Counted from the stretch's first letter, positions 53,247 through 63,002 are shown. The stretch is 64,000 nucleotides of DNA from Segatella copri (GCF_009494395.1 NZ_VZCB01000060.1:1-64000), one strand, 5' to 3'. Program-made: numbers and translations. The notes: generated by a model from the letters alone, not told the origin.

Positions 53247-54707
53247 ATGTTTAAACTGAATAATGTAGGTAAGAAGTTGTATTTCAGCGTACTGGCGGTG
53301 TTCCTTGTGTTCGCTGTCAGTTTTATTGTATTTCAGCAAACACGCGAGAAACAGTATAAGATTAGTACGTTGACTCTGAAACTTGCCAACTATAATGAAC
53401 TGCTGGCAGAAGATTTGGAATTGTCCAAGACTGGTGGCATTCTCCTTTCTGACAGTGTGGAAGTGGTGGATAGCGTGCGTGTGGCAGAGGCAAAGTTGGA
53501 AGATTTTGTGCAGACGCATGAGAGTAAGGACCTTCGTGTAACTTTGGTCAAGAAGGATGGAACCGTAATCTTTGACAATATGAGTAAGGATTATCGCCAC
53601 TTTGCCAATCATGCCCAGCGTGCGGAGATAGCACAGGCATTGAAAGAGGGAATGGGTACGAGTGTAGAGCGACAGTCGAAAACGCTGAAGCAGGATTATT
53701 TCTATGTAGCGTCCTATTTCCCGAAGAGTCATCTTATCGTTCGTACAGCATTGCCATATAATGATGATTTGACCAAGTCGCTTCAGGCTGATCAGCATTA
53801 TATCTGGTTTGCCTTGGCAGCCATCATCCTACTTACCCTGGTGCTATACCGTTTTACAAACAGATTGGCGAAGAATGTATCCAAACTCCGTATCTTTGCT
53901 TATAAGGCGGATCATAATGAGAGCCTGGAGGTGGAGGATCTGGCTAAGTTCCCTAATGATGAGTTGGGTGAGATTGCCGAGCGAATCATCAAGATGTACA
54001 AGCGTATTCAGACAACGCGTAAGGAGCAGGATATCCTGAAGCGCCAGCTTACCCAGAATATTGCTCACGAACTCAAAACCCCTGTAGCCAGTATTCAGGG
54101 ATATCTGGAAACCATTCTTGACAATCCGCATATCAATGAGGAAACGAAGGCCTTGTTCCTGCAGCGCTGTTATGCGCAGAGCGAGCGTCTTACCTCGCTG
54201 CTCCGTGATATCTCTACCTTGAACAGACTGGATGACGGTTCGGATATGATAGATTTTGAGGTGGTGGATATCACGATGATGGTGGCAGAAATCAATCGGG
54301 AGACGACTTTGGAAAGAGAAGGTCATCACATGACTTTCGATAATAAATTGCCTGAACGCATTGTGGTGAAGGGTAATCGGAGCCTGTTGTACAGTGTGTT
54401 CCGTAATCTTGTGGATAATGCCATTGCCTATGCCGGCGAGGGGACAACCATGACTCTGGAGGCAAGAGAGCAGGGCAATAAGTGGCATTTCATCTTCAGA
54501 GATAACGGACAGGGAGTGCCTCAGGAGCATCTTGCCCGTCTCTTTGAACGTTTTTATCGTGTAGATAAGGGAAGAAGCCGAAAGATGGGAGGTACCGGTT
54601 TAGGTCTGGCTATCGTGAAGAATGCTGTGTTGCTGCATGGCGGTACTATTAGGGTAAATAATTTGCCTGAAGGTGGACTGAAATTTGAGTTTACCATCAA
54701 GAAATAA
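53247..54707 (+). CDS. Sensor histidine kinase of the PhoR/EnvZ type
   Basis: A 486-residue inner-membrane kinase. The first transmembrane helix is near 13-29 (FSVLAVFLVFAVSFIVF). An extracytoplasmic domain of about 150 residues follows, with coiled-coil-like start and VTLVKKDGTVIFDN. The second helix is near 188-205 (FALAAIILLTLVLYRF), then a HAMP-like linker. The H-box is NIAHELKTPVASIQGYLET (His near 274), the N-box VFRNLVDNAIAYA, and G-boxes FRDNGQGVPQEHLARLFERF and KMGGTGLGLAIVKNAV. It pairs with the regulator 12 nt upstream; the signal is unknown. Confidence 0.93.
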   Translation: MFKLNNVGKKLYFSVLAVFLVFAVSFIVFQQTREKQYKISTLTLKLANYNELLAEDLELSKTGGILLSDSVEVVDSVRVAEAKLEDFVQTHESKDLRVTLVKKDGTVIFDNMSKDYRHFANHAQRAEIAQALKEGMGTSVERQSKTLKQDYFYVASYFPKSHLIVRTALPYNDDLTKSLQADQHYIWFALAAIILLTLVLYRFTNRLAKNVSKLRIFAYKADHNESLEVEDLAKFPNDELGEIAERIIKMYKRIQTTRKEQDILKRQLTQNIAHELKTPVASIQGYLETILDNPHINEETKALFLQRCYAQSERLTSLLRDISTLNRLDDGSDMIDFEVVDITMMVAEINRETTLEREGHHMTFDNKLPERIVVKGNRSLLYSVFRNLVDNAIAYAGEGTTMTLEAREQGNKWHFIFRDNGQGVPQEHLARLFERFYRVDKGRSRKMGGTGLGLAIVKNAVLLHGGTIRVNNLPEGGLKFEFTIKK

Positions 54708-54743
54708 AAAACTCGGAAGCCTTAGGTAGAAGAAATAAATCTT

Positions 54744-54780
54744 AAAAGTCGCTGGGAGTTTCGTCTTTGCGACTTTTTTT
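54744..54780 (+). terminator. Terminator of the two-component operon
   Basis: AAAAGTCGC pairs with GCGACTTTT and is followed by TTTT. Confidence 0.85.
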
Positions 54781-54783
54781 GTG

Positions 54784-54791
54784 TACCTTTG
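54784..54791 (+). promoter_or_regulatory. -7 box of tex
   Basis: TACCTTTG followed by CATC. It overlaps the first bases of any longer tex frame, which decides for the ATG at 54819. Confidence 0.65.
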
Positions 54792-54818
54792 CATCTACTA
54801 TTAACAATTATAAGAAAG

Positions 54819-56951
54819 ATGAATCAATTTACAAAGATTATTGCAGCCCAGCTCAAATTGAGTGAACAGGCTGTCGAAAATACCTTGGCGCTGCTCGAAG
54901 AGGGTTGCACCATTCCTTTTATCTCGCGATACCGTAAGGAGAAGACGGGTAATATGGACGAGGTGAATATTGAAGCTATCGCTCAGGCTAATGAAAAGTT
55001 GAAGGAGATGGCGAAGCGCAAGGAAACCATTCTCAAGACAATAGAAGAACAGGGAAAGCTGACCGATGCACTCAAGGAGCGTATCGCAAACTGCTGGGAT
55101 GCTACTGAATTGGAGGATATTTATCTGCCATATAAGCCAAAACGCAGAACCCGTGCCCAGATAGCCCGTGAGGCAGGCTTGGAGCCATTGGCACAGTTGC
55201 TCCTGTTCCAACGTGAGCGTAATCCGGAGCAGGCTGCAAGAAAATATCTTGGTGAAAAGGTGAAGGATGTGGAGGCTGCCCTGCAGGGCGCTAAAGACAT
55301 TATTGCCGAGACTGTGAGCGAGAGCGAGGAGAGTAGAAATCAGATTCGTGGCGAATTCCGTCGTGGTGCCATCATCACCTCAAAGGTAGTGGCTAAGAAA
55401 AAGGATGAAGAGGGGGCTCAGCGCTTCTCTGATTACTTTGATTTCTCTGAACCTTTAAAGAAATGTTCTTCTCATCGCTTGCTGGCGATGCGTCGTGGTG
55501 AAGCTGCAGGTTTTCTCCGTATCAGCATTTCGGCTGATGATGAGCAGTGCCAGGATAAATTGAAGCGCCACTATGTACATGGTTTCGGTGAATGCCAGAC
55601 TTTGGTGGGTGAGGCTGTGGATGATGCTTTCAAGCGTCTGCTGAAGCCTAGTATTGAAACCGAGTTTGCTGCTCTCAGCAAGCAGAAGGCTGATGAGGAG
55701 GCTATTGTCGTGTTTGCAGAAAACCTGCGACAGCTTTTGCTCGCTGCTCCTTTAGGACAGAAGCGTGTGATGGCAGTAGACCCTGGTTTCGCCAATGGTT
55801 GTAAAACCTGCTGTCTCGATGCGCAGGGTAATCTGATTCATCACGAAATCGTATTTCCTCATCCTCCACGTAACAAGAAGAATGAGGCTACCGCTGCCAT
55901 CCAGCGCATGGTGAAGATGTATCAGGTTGAGGCAATGGCTGTGGGTAATGGTACGGCAAGTCGTGAAACCAGCGATTGGCTGCACGAAATAAGTTATCCA
56001 CACCCTGTGGATATCTATGTGGTGAGCGAGGATGGTGCTTCTATCTATTCGGCTTCGAAGATTGCGAGAGATGAATTCCCTGATGAGGATGTTACCGTTC
56101 GTGGTGCCGTGAGCATCGGGCGACGACTGATGGATCCGCTTGCCGAGCTGGTTAAGATCGACCCAAAGAGCATTGGTGTAGGACAGTATCAGCATGATGT
56201 GGATCAGACACTGCTTAAGAAGAGTCTTGATACCGTGGTGATGAGTTGTGTGAATTCGGTAGGTGTAAATCTGAATACAGCATCCCAGCATCTCCTTACC
56301 TATGTGAGTGGATTGGGACCTACTCTTGCCAAGAATATCGTTGAATATCGTCGCGAGAATGGTGCTTTTGCTTCCCGTGCTCAGTTGAAGAAGGTGCCTC
56401 GTCTGGGCCCATCTGCCTTCGAGCAGTGTGCTGGTTTCCTCCGTATTCCTGGTGCCAGGAATCCTTTGGATAATAGTGCCGTGCATCCTGAGCGTTATGC
56501 GCTGGTAGAGCAGATGGCAAAGGATCAGGGTGTTACCGTGAAGCAATTGGTTGAAGATAAATCTCTACAGAAGAAGATTGATATCAAGAAATATGTAACT
56601 GCTGAGGTGGGTATGCCTACTTTGACGGATATCATGACCGAGCTTGACAAACCGGGCTTGGATCCTCGTGGTGAGGTGGAGAAGTTTGAGTTTGAAGCAA
56701 GTATCAAGTCCATTGAAGATTTGCAGGTAGGCATGGTGGTGCCAGGTATCGTCACCAATATCACCAAGTTTGGTGCCTTTGTTGATATAGGTGTCCACAA
56801 CGACGGTCTGGTTCATGTTTCCCAAATGTCTAATCGCTACATCAATGATCCAAGTGAGGTGGTAAAGCTTCATGAGCATGTGATGGTGCGTGTGGCAGAA
56901 GTAGATTTGAAGCGTAAGCGCATCGCCTTGTCGATGAAGGGCGTGAAATAA
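54819..56951 (+). CDS. tex: Tex-family RNA-binding transcription accessory protein
   Basis: A 710-residue cytoplasmic protein. The N-terminal Tex segment reads ALLEEGCTIPFISRYRKEKT and YLPYKPKRRTRAQIAREAGL. The YqgF/RNase H-like core is in KRVMAVDPGFANGCKTCCLD, followed by GNGTASRETSDWLHE. The helix-hairpin-helix part contains NTASQHLLTYVSGLGPTLAK and a C-terminal S1 domain lies at about 640-708 (GMVVPGIVTNITKFGAFVDI, GVHNDGLVHVSQMS). Tex proteins bind RNA and affect transcription; the exact role is unsettled. The start at ATG 54819 follows from the promoter position. Confidence 0.94.
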   Translation: MNQFTKIIAAQLKLSEQAVENTLALLEEGCTIPFISRYRKEKTGNMDEVNIEAIAQANEKLKEMAKRKETILKTIEEQGKLTDALKERIANCWDATELEDIYLPYKPKRRTRAQIAREAGLEPLAQLLLFQRERNPEQAARKYLGEKVKDVEAALQGAKDIIAETVSESEESRNQIRGEFRRGAIITSKVVAKKKDEEGAQRFSDYFDFSEPLKKCSSHRLLAMRRGEAAGFLRISISADDEQCQDKLKRHYVHGFGECQTLVGEAVDDAFKRLLKPSIETEFAALSKQKADEEAIVVFAENLRQLLLAAPLGQKRVMAVDPGFANGCKTCCLDAQGNLIHHEIVFPHPPRNKKNEATAAIQRMVKMYQVEAMAVGNGTASRETSDWLHEISYPHPVDIYVVSEDGASIYSASKIARDEFPDEDVTVRGAVSIGRRLMDPLAELVKIDPKSIGVGQYQHDVDQTLLKKSLDTVVMSCVNSVGVNLNTASQHLLTYVSGLGPTLAKNIVEYRRENGAFASRAQLKKVPRLGPSAFEQCAGFLRIPGARNPLDNSAVHPERYALVEQMAKDQGVTVKQLVEDKSLQKKIDIKKYVTAEVGMPTLTDIMTELDKPGLDPRGEVEKFEFEASIKSIEDLQVGMVVPGIVTNITKFGAFVDIGVHNDGLVHVSQMSNRYINDPSEVVKLHEHVMVRVAEVDLKRKRIALSMKGVK

Positions 56952-56966
56952 AAAAGGATATTCAGA

Positions 56967-57251
56967 ATGAATCAGAATAATAATGGTGATGCTCTCTTGG
57001 CAGGGGGCATCACCAGAGATTGTATAGAGTCGGCATATTGCTTTATTCATCAGAAGCTCAGGGTTTTTGAATTTTCCACCAATCCTACGCAGCGTGATGA
57101 TATAGAGTATGCCATCGCCCAGTATGTAGAGGGCATGAATCCTCAGCTTTACCAGTTCCTTTCGCAGGGCAGAAAGGAATTCCTTCTAGACCATGTGAAT
57201 TTCGAAAAAGACATGCGTGAGGCACAGGAGAAATTAGAGGGGATGATGTAG
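56967..57251 (+). CDS. Conserved-looking hypothetical protein, 94 aa
   Basis: A soluble, mostly helical 94-residue protein (ALLAGGITRDCIESAYCFIH, then DDIEYAIAQYVEGMNPQLYQ and GRKEFLLDHVNFEKDMREAQ). It starts 15 nt after tex and shares its transcript. No motif or family is recognised. Codon use is like its neighbours, and a strong hairpin follows, so it is probably a real gene. Confidence 0.65.
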   Translation: MNQNNNGDALLAGGITRDCIESAYCFIHQKLRVFEFSTNPTQRDDIEYAIAQYVEGMNPQLYQFLSQGRKEFLLDHVNFEKDMREAQEKLEGMM

Positions 57252-57317
57252 GCATCTGTTCTCCATTTGGGGGATATTCTGTAAAAAGTAGCAAAAAGAC
57301 GGGTAAATTTATAAACG

Positions 57318-57361
57318 AAAAATGCTAAATAGTTAGATAGTAACTACTTAGCATTTTTTTT
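57318..57361. terminator. Bidirectional terminator between the tex operon and tRNA-Leu
   Basis: AAAAATGCTAA with TAGTTA pairs with TAACTA and TTAGCATTTTT; T-runs occur on both strands. Confidence 0.85.
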
Positions 57362-57364
57362 ATG

Positions 57365-57446
57365 TGCGCCTGATAGGACTCGAACCTACACGGCCTGAAC
57401 CACTAGATCCTAAGTCTAGCGCGTCTACCAATTTCGCCACAAGCGC
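57365..57446 (-). tRNA. tRNA-Leu, anticodon UAG
   Basis: The minus strand folds as an 82-nt class II tRNA. The acceptor arms GCGCTTG and CAGGCGC pair with one G-U, and the discriminator is A. The D-arm region has the TGGCGAAATTGGTAGACGC pattern of leucine tRNAs. The anticodon stem CTAGA/TCTAG encloses CTTAGGA, giving anticodon TAG. A variable arm (TGGTTCAGGCCG region) and T-arm GTAGGTTCGAGTCCTAT follow. CCA is not encoded. A -7 box TACCTTTG lies 12-19 nt upstream. Confidence 0.95.
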
Positions 57447-57457
57447 ATTCGTGAGTG

Positions 57458-57465
57458 CAAAGGTA
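57458..57465 (-). promoter_or_regulatory. -7 box of tRNA-Leu
   Basis: On the minus strand TACCTTTG followed by CACTC, ending 11 nt before the mature tRNA. Confidence 0.65.
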
Positions 57466-57539
57466 CAACAAAAAAATGAATAAAAAGAAGAAATGAGCAG
57501 AAAAAAGCGGTTTTGTTCGTTTTTTACAAGAAATAATGG

Positions 57540-57547
57540 TACTTTTG
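57540..57547 (+). promoter_or_regulatory. -7 box of the esterase/phosphatase operon
   Basis: TACTTTTG followed by CAGGC. It lies inside the longer frame that begins at 57493, so the ATG at 57568 is used. Confidence 0.62.
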
Positions 57548-57567
57548 CAGGCAAACTAAAAATAATC

Positions 57568-58749
57568 ATGATGAAAAAAATGAATTTGTTATTGATGGCA
57601 ACAATGCTGAGCGCTGCTGCCTTCGCTGGTAATGGAAAGACTTCTACCACGCTTCCTGTCGAGGGAGAGGTGGTGAAGGCATCTCATCCCATGATTCAAT
57701 ACATGGGACGTGTGAGCTTCGGGAAGAATCCGGATGTGGCTAGCTTCAATTTCCCAGGTACTACCATTGAGGCAAACTTCCAGGGGTCTTCCTTGAAGAT
57801 GATGTGCCGTCCGATGACGGGATATTTCATGGCACAAGTTGATGGCAGTGAACCTTTTAAGGTAGGATTCAATGCAGAACGTGATTCGGTGGTTACGCTG
57901 GCTACAGCCTTGCCAAAGGGTGTGCATCATGTGAAGGTGATGTATGTGATAGAGGGATTGTTCCGCAACCCAGAGTTCCGTGGATTCGTGTTGGATAAGG
58001 GTTGTAAACTCGTTGAGGCTCCAGCTTTGTCTGAGCGAAAGATAGAGTTCATCGGTAATTCTATCACTTGCGGATATGGTGTAGAGAGCATCGAGATGAG
58101 CGATCCTTTTGAGGATGAGACGGAGAACCATTGGCTGACTTATGCCAATATCGTAAGCGATAGCCTGAAGGCGCAGCATACTTCGATCTCCCGCAGTGGT
58201 ATCGGTGTATATCGCAACTATGATGGTCCTAAGACGGGTTCTGCAGAGAATATGCCTTGGCAGTATGAATATACCTTATTTAATAAGCATGATGAGAAAT
58301 GGGATTTTGCCAAGTATCAGCCACAACTGGTTTGCATCAACCTAGGTACCAATGACCTTTCTACGGATAATTATGATATTCAGCTTTATGAGAAGAATTA
58401 CCGCATGTTCCTTACTACCGTGAGAAGTAAATATCCTGATGCCAAGATTGTGCTCCTGACAGGACCTATGCTCGGGAAGAAGGAGAGTAGCGAGCAGAGA
58501 GCTGCCCTTGACAGAATCTGCGCAGATGCCAACAAGAGCGGTTTCACTTTGGTGAATAAGACGGTAGTGGATAAAAAAGGCAAGATAAAGAAGGCGAAGA
58601 AGCTGGGGGATAAGGAGATTTATCGCTTCGACTTCTCTTTTCAGAAAGGCGACTTGGGATATGGTGCCAGCTGGCATCCTAGCAAGTTGCAGCATCAAAA
58701 GATGGCAAAGGAATTGTTGCCATTCCTAAAGAATTTGATGAACTGGTAA
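57568..58749 (+). CDS. CE2-like SGNH/GDSL carbohydrate esterase
   Basis: A 393-residue exported protein (signal ending SAAAFAG). An N-terminal beta-sandwich domain (about 25-150, with VSFGKNPDVASFNFPGTTIE) is followed by an SGNH hydrolase domain: IEFIGNSITCGYGVES (catalytic Ser in GNSIT), VCINLGTNDLSTDNYD (GTND block) and GASWHPSKLQHQKMAKELLP (catalytic His). The two-domain order matches family CE2 acetyl-esterases, which remove acetyl groups from plant polysaccharides. It is co-transcribed with a phosphatase gene 34 nt downstream. The polysaccharide target is unknown. Confidence 0.85.
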   Translation: MMKKMNLLLMATMLSAAAFAGNGKTSTTLPVEGEVVKASHPMIQYMGRVSFGKNPDVASFNFPGTTIEANFQGSSLKMMCRPMTGYFMAQVDGSEPFKVGFNAERDSVVTLATALPKGVHHVKVMYVIEGLFRNPEFRGFVLDKGCKLVEAPALSERKIEFIGNSITCGYGVESIEMSDPFEDETENHWLTYANIVSDSLKAQHTSISRSGIGVYRNYDGPKTGSAENMPWQYEYTLFNKHDEKWDFAKYQPQLVCINLGTNDLSTDNYDIQLYEKNYRMFLTTVRSKYPDAKIVLLTGPMLGKKESSEQRAALDRICADANKSGFTLVNKTVVDKKGKIKKAKKLGDKEIYRFDFSFQKGDLGYGASWHPSKLQHQKMAKELLPFLKNLMNW

Positions 58750-58783
58750 GAAGGAAAATAACAGATAAAATTAAGTAGTAACA

Positions 58784-60061
58784 ATGAACGCAAAGAATCT
58801 ATTATTGTGGGCATCTCTTGCTTTTGCGATGCCTATGACGGCCCAGACTCCTCAGGAGGATTTTAAGAGAGACATTACGCTCTCAGGTAGTAACTATGTG
58901 GCTTATCGCGGACCTCAGAAGCAGTTGACTCCTGCTCCTAAAGGATACAAACCTTTCTATCTGAGCCACTATGGCCGTCATGGCTCCCGATTCATGATTG
59001 GCAAAAAGGCGTATGATGTGCCTTATTTCTCTCTGTTGAAGGCGAAGCAGGAGGGTAAATTGACCGCCAAAGGTGAGGAGACATTAGCAAAGGTGAAGAT
59101 GATTCGTGAAGAGGCGAAGGGACGCGATGGCGAGTTGACTCCACTTGGTGCTTTGCAGCATCAGGGTATTACCCGAAGAATGATGGAGCGATTCCCTGAG
59201 ATTTTTGCCGGTAATGCGAATATTGAGGCTCGAAGCACATTGGTTATCCGATGCATCCTTTCTATGGAGAACGGTTTGCATCAGATGCTTCGCATGAATC
59301 CGAAACTCCATATCTTCCATGATGCCAGCGATCACGACATGTATTACATGAACCAGGGCGATAGATATCTGGATAGCTTGAAGCATAGTGTGGGAAGAAG
59401 AGTGGTAAGAGAGGATTTTGCCCGAAAGCATGCCTGCTATAGCCGTGTGATGCAGGAGCTTTTCAACGACCCTGTTTGGGTGAAGCAGAATATCGACCAA
59501 AGTGATCTTAACTGGCGTCTCTATGAGATGGCAAGCTCTATTCAGGGTACAGAGTTGAGAGGTAAGGTATCTCTCTATGATCTCTTTACAGAGGAGGAGC
59601 TTTATCAGAATTGGTTGCAGAGCAATTTAGGATGGCAGGTATCTTATGGCAATTCGCCTTATACGGGCAATGTTCAGCCATTCTCTCAGCGTAATCTTCT
59701 CATGGATATCATCGAGAAGGCTGATAGCTGTATTGCTCTTCAGCATCCGGGTGCAACCTTGAGATATGGTCATGATACGATGGTCACTCCGCTCACTTGT
59801 CTTCTGAACCTGAACGGATATGGCGAGGAGATCAAGGATCCGGAGAAGGTGGCAACCCAGTGGTTTGATTATAAGATTACTCCGATGGCTACTAACCTTC
59901 AGTTTGTGTTCTATCGCAACAAGGCGAACGATGTGCTGGTGAAGGTTTTGCTTTGCGAGGATGAGGCAACACTTCCTATCAAGAGCGATATAGCACCTTA
60001 TTATCACTGGAGTGATTTCAAGGCTTATTGCCTGGGGAAGCTGAAGGAATATAAGAAGTAA
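58784..60061 (+). CDS. Histidine-type acid phosphatase (phytase/MINPP-like)
   Basis: A 425-residue exported protein (signal ending AMPMTAQ). The catalytic motif is LSHYGRHGSRFMIG (nucleophilic His in RHGSR), and the second site is TLRYGHDTMVTPLTCL, where HD supplies the proton donor, as in AppA-type acid phosphatases rather than the HAE of typical MINPPs. LTPLGALQHQGITRRMMERF is also family-like. Periplasmic; it could release phosphate from inositol phosphates or sugar phosphates. Operon with the esterase; a terminator follows. Confidence 0.85.
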   Translation: MNAKNLLLWASLAFAMPMTAQTPQEDFKRDITLSGSNYVAYRGPQKQLTPAPKGYKPFYLSHYGRHGSRFMIGKKAYDVPYFSLLKAKQEGKLTAKGEETLAKVKMIREEAKGRDGELTPLGALQHQGITRRMMERFPEIFAGNANIEARSTLVIRCILSMENGLHQMLRMNPKLHIFHDASDHDMYYMNQGDRYLDSLKHSVGRRVVREDFARKHACYSRVMQELFNDPVWVKQNIDQSDLNWRLYEMASSIQGTELRGKVSLYDLFTEEELYQNWLQSNLGWQVSYGNSPYTGNVQPFSQRNLLMDIIEKADSCIALQHPGATLRYGHDTMVTPLTCLLNLNGYGEEIKDPEKVATQWFDYKITPMATNLQFVFYRNKANDVLVKVLLCEDEATLPIKSDIAPYYHWSDFKAYCLGKLKEYKK

Positions 60062-60104
60062 AAGGCGCTTTCTTTGCTGCAGCGTATATATCATATATAA
60101 AGAA

Positions 60105-60148
60105 AAAGGGGAACTTAAGGCAATTGATGCTTTAAGCTCCCTTTTTTT
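60105..60148. terminator. Bidirectional terminator between the phosphatase and parC
   Basis: AAAGGGGAACTTAAGGC pairs imperfectly with GCTTTAAGCTCCCTTT and has T-runs on both strands, between convergent genes. Confidence 0.8.
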
Positions 60149-60185
60149 ATACATCGAAATCCTTTACGGGAATTCTTTTGAGTCT

Positions 60186-63002
60186 CTATTGCTTTGATAA
60201 CCAATCTTTGTCTTTTTTTTCTTCTTCGAAATCCTTTTCGGAGAAGAGGTTGGTTTGACCAGTTAACTCATCAATAACCTGCTGTTCGCTTTTGCCAGCA
60301 TCTGGGTCGAGATTTTCTTCTGAGACTTCTGAAGAGGAAGATGCATTAGAGTCATCATTCGATGAATCATCATCGGAATCATCATCGGCTGGTGATGGCT
60401 CCGGGAATCTTGTCGGCTCCAGTTCTTCTATGCTCTCCAGCTTGAATGTCGTCAGGCGCTTACCCTTTGCCTTGAAGCTCTTCTGGGCGATGAATTGCTC
60501 GGCATCGATTTCCTCGGCAGGACGAATGGCGTCCACACCGCCATAGGTGACCTTGATGCGAGGAAATGGGGTATCGGTGAGGAGGATGAGCTTGCAGTTA
60601 GGGTTCTCACCCATGAAATTCTGATGGCGCTTGGTGGCATCCATCGTAAATCGCTTGATGTATGGATAACCCTGATTGTCGGCATCATAGAGGATGGCCG
60701 TCCATATCTTGTGCTCATCCCATTTCTCCAATCTCAGGATGTTGTCCTCGTAATGGTTGTTCACATCGAAGTTGGAGATGTAGAATTCGCCATTGTCTAA
60801 TGCTACAAGGATTGAGTCATCATCGTTGAATTCTCCCAGGAATCTGCCGTTCTCATCATAATTGATGCGGTTTACATCAGGGTCGAACCATACCTTCCTT
60901 CCTCCCAGGGTGCTGTGTCCGTGGCTCTTCAATCCGATGCGGCGGATGGTGCGCTTGGTGAGCAGGTTGCCCTTGGCAGCACGTCCCTTGATGAGGATTT
61001 CAGAGAAATCTTTCTCCAGGAAGATGCTTTGGCGCTTCTTGCTCAAATCCGGTTCCATGGTCACCTTGATGATTTCTGCTTCGCCATTAGGATTGGCGGT
61101 GAAGTAGATAATGCGGCTTCCCGGAGTGCCCTGGGTGATATCGTAGAGCTTGTCGCGTGTCATAGCAGTTACGTTGAATCGCTTGATGAAGTAATCGCCC
61201 TGCTTGCCGTCGCGATATACGCAGTTGTAGATGGTTCGCTTGTCGTTCTTCTTGAACACCTGAACGTGGAGGATGTTCTTGCCCACGAATATCTTGTCGG
61301 CAACTTTGGTTACCTTGAATTTTCCATCCTTGTAGAAGATGATGATGTCGTCGAGGTCAGAGCAGTTGCATACGAATTCATCCTTCTTCAATCCTGTACC
61401 AACGAAGCCTTCCTGTCGGTTGATGTAGAGCTTCTGGTTGGCTTCCACCACCTTGGTTACCTCTATGGTATCGAAGTTTCTGATTTCGGTTCTTCTTGGA
61501 TGCATCTTTCCGTACTTGCCCTTGAGATATTCAAACCAGTTGATGGTAACATCGGTCATGTGGGCGAGGTCGTTTTCGATTTCTGCCAATTCTGCCTTGA
61601 TTTTCATCAGGAGTTCATCAGCCTTATCCTTGTTGTATTTCAGGATGCGCTGCATTTTGATTTCCAGGAGCTTGAGGATGTCTTCCCTTGTGATGTCACG
61701 GTGGAAGGAGTATTCCACATTTCCCTTGCCATCAACCTCTGCAGTGAAGATCTGGTCCTTGAAAGGCTCCAGTTTGGAATCGATGAATGCCACTACCTCA
61801 TCCTGACTCTTGCTTTGCTCGAATTTGCGCTCCTTGTAGATGCGTTCCTCGATGAAGATGCGTTCAAGCGAAGAGAAGAAGAGCTGCTCTTCCAGCTCGC
61901 CCTTACGTATCATCAATTCGCGGCGGAGCAATCCCATTGTGCGGTCAACGCTATGTCTGAGCACATCGCTCACGGTGAGGAACTTTGGTTTGTTGTCCTC
62001 TATGACGCAGCAGTTGGGCGAAATGTTGATTTCGCAATCGCTGAAGGCATAGAGTGCATCCATCGTCTTATCCGAAGAAGTACCAGGAGTAAGATGTACG
62101 AGGATTTCTACATTCGCCGATGTGACGTCTTCTATCTTACGAGCCTTGATTTTTCCCTTTTCTACTGCCTTGGTAATGCTTTCGATGAGGCTTACCGTGG
62201 TTTTGCTGTATGGTATCTCGCTGATGACGAGCGTCTTGTTGTCGAGTTTGTCAATCTTGGCTCTTACCTTCAGAACACCACCTCTCTGCCCATCGTTGTA
62301 TTTGCTTACGTCGATGGCTCCACCAGTAGGGAAATCGGGGTAGATACTGAAAGGTTCTCCCTTGAGATAGTGGATGGCTGCATCGCAAAGGTCGTTGAAG
62401 TTATGCGGCAATACCTTGCTGCTCAATCCCACGGCGATACCCTCGGCACCTTGTGCCAAAAGCAGTGGAAATTTGGCTGGCAGGGTGATAGGTTCTTTGT
62501 TTCTTCCGTCGTAGGAGAGTTGCCAATCGGTAGTTTTAGGGTTGAATACTACATCCAAGGCGAATTTAGAGAGTCGTGCCTCGATGTATCGGGGAGCGGC
62601 TGCACGGTCGCCCGTGAGGATATTACCCCAGTTACCCTGTGTGTCGATGAGCAGGTCTTTCTGTCCCATTTGTACGAGGGCATCTCCGATAGATGCATCT
62701 CCGTGAGGGTGGAACTGCATCGTATGTCCCACGATGTTCGCCACCTTGTTGTATCTTCCGTCATCCATGCGCTTCATGGAGTGGAGGATGCGTCGCTGTA
62801 CGGGTTTCAATCCGTCTTCGATATGGGGTACGGCTCGCTCCAGAATCACGTACGATGCATAGTCGAGGAACCAGTTCTGATACATTCCGCTGAGGTGATG
62901 TACGGCAGAAGCATCAAAACGGTTCACCGGTTTGTAATCGGAGTGTTCTTGAGGCGTATTTTCCTCATTTATCTCGTTTTTATCTTTAATTTCGTCGCTC
63001 AT
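60186..63002 (-). CDS. parC: DNA topoisomerase IV subunit A
   Basis: A 938-residue type IIA topoisomerase A subunit. The breakage-reunion domain has GLKPVQRRILHSM, the quinolone-region HPHGDASIGDALVQMG, and the catalytic Tyr139 in RAAAPRYIEARLSK. The tower and coiled-coil gate follow to about residue 520, then a C-terminal beta-pinwheel. The GyrA-box of true gyrase A is not seen, which agrees with ParC. The last 90 residues are very acidic and Ser-rich (PADDDSDDDSSNDDSN), typical of a disordered tail in this phylum. It decatenates daughter chromosomes with ParE. The promoter -7 box is TATTTTTG at 63045-63038. Confidence 0.93.
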   Translation of the reverse strand: MSDEIKDKNEINEENTPQEHSDYKPVNRFDASAVHHLSGMYQNWFLDYASYVILERAVPHIEDGLKPVQRRILHSMKRMDDGRYNKVANIVGHTMQFHPHGDASIGDALVQMGQKDLLIDTQGNWGNILTGDRAAAPRYIEARLSKFALDVVFNPKTTDWQLSYDGRNKEPITLPAKFPLLLAQGAEGIAVGLSSKVLPHNFNDLCDAAIHYLKGEPFSIYPDFPTGGAIDVSKYNDGQRGGVLKVRAKIDKLDNKTLVISEIPYSKTTVSLIESITKAVEKGKIKARKIEDVTSANVEILVHLTPGTSSDKTMDALYAFSDCEINISPNCCVIEDNKPKFLTVSDVLRHSVDRTMGLLRRELMIRKGELEEQLFFSSLERIFIEERIYKERKFEQSKSQDEVVAFIDSKLEPFKDQIFTAEVDGKGNVEYSFHRDITREDILKLLEIKMQRILKYNKDKADELLMKIKAELAEIENDLAHMTDVTINWFEYLKGKYGKMHPRRTEIRNFDTIEVTKVVEANQKLYINRQEGFVGTGLKKDEFVCNCSDLDDIIIFYKDGKFKVTKVADKIFVGKNILHVQVFKKNDKRTIYNCVYRDGKQGDYFIKRFNVTAMTRDKLYDITQGTPGSRIIYFTANPNGEAEIIKVTMEPDLSKKRQSIFLEKDFSEILIKGRAAKGNLLTKRTIRRIGLKSHGHSTLGGRKVWFDPDVNRINYDENGRFLGEFNDDDSILVALDNGEFYISNFDVNNHYEDNILRLEKWDEHKIWTAILYDADNQGYPYIKRFTMDATKRHQNFMGENPNCKLILLTDTPFPRIKVTYGGVDAIRPAEEIDAEQFIAQKSFKAKGKRLTTFKLESIEELEPTRFPEPSPADDDSDDDSSNDDSNASSSSEVSEENLDPDAGKSEQQVIDELTGQTNLFSEKDFEEEKKDKDWLSKQ

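Noticed and set aside
57360..57650. Minus-strand frame of 96 codons over tRNA-Leu
   Set aside because: It includes the whole tRNA gene and the divergent promoter region.
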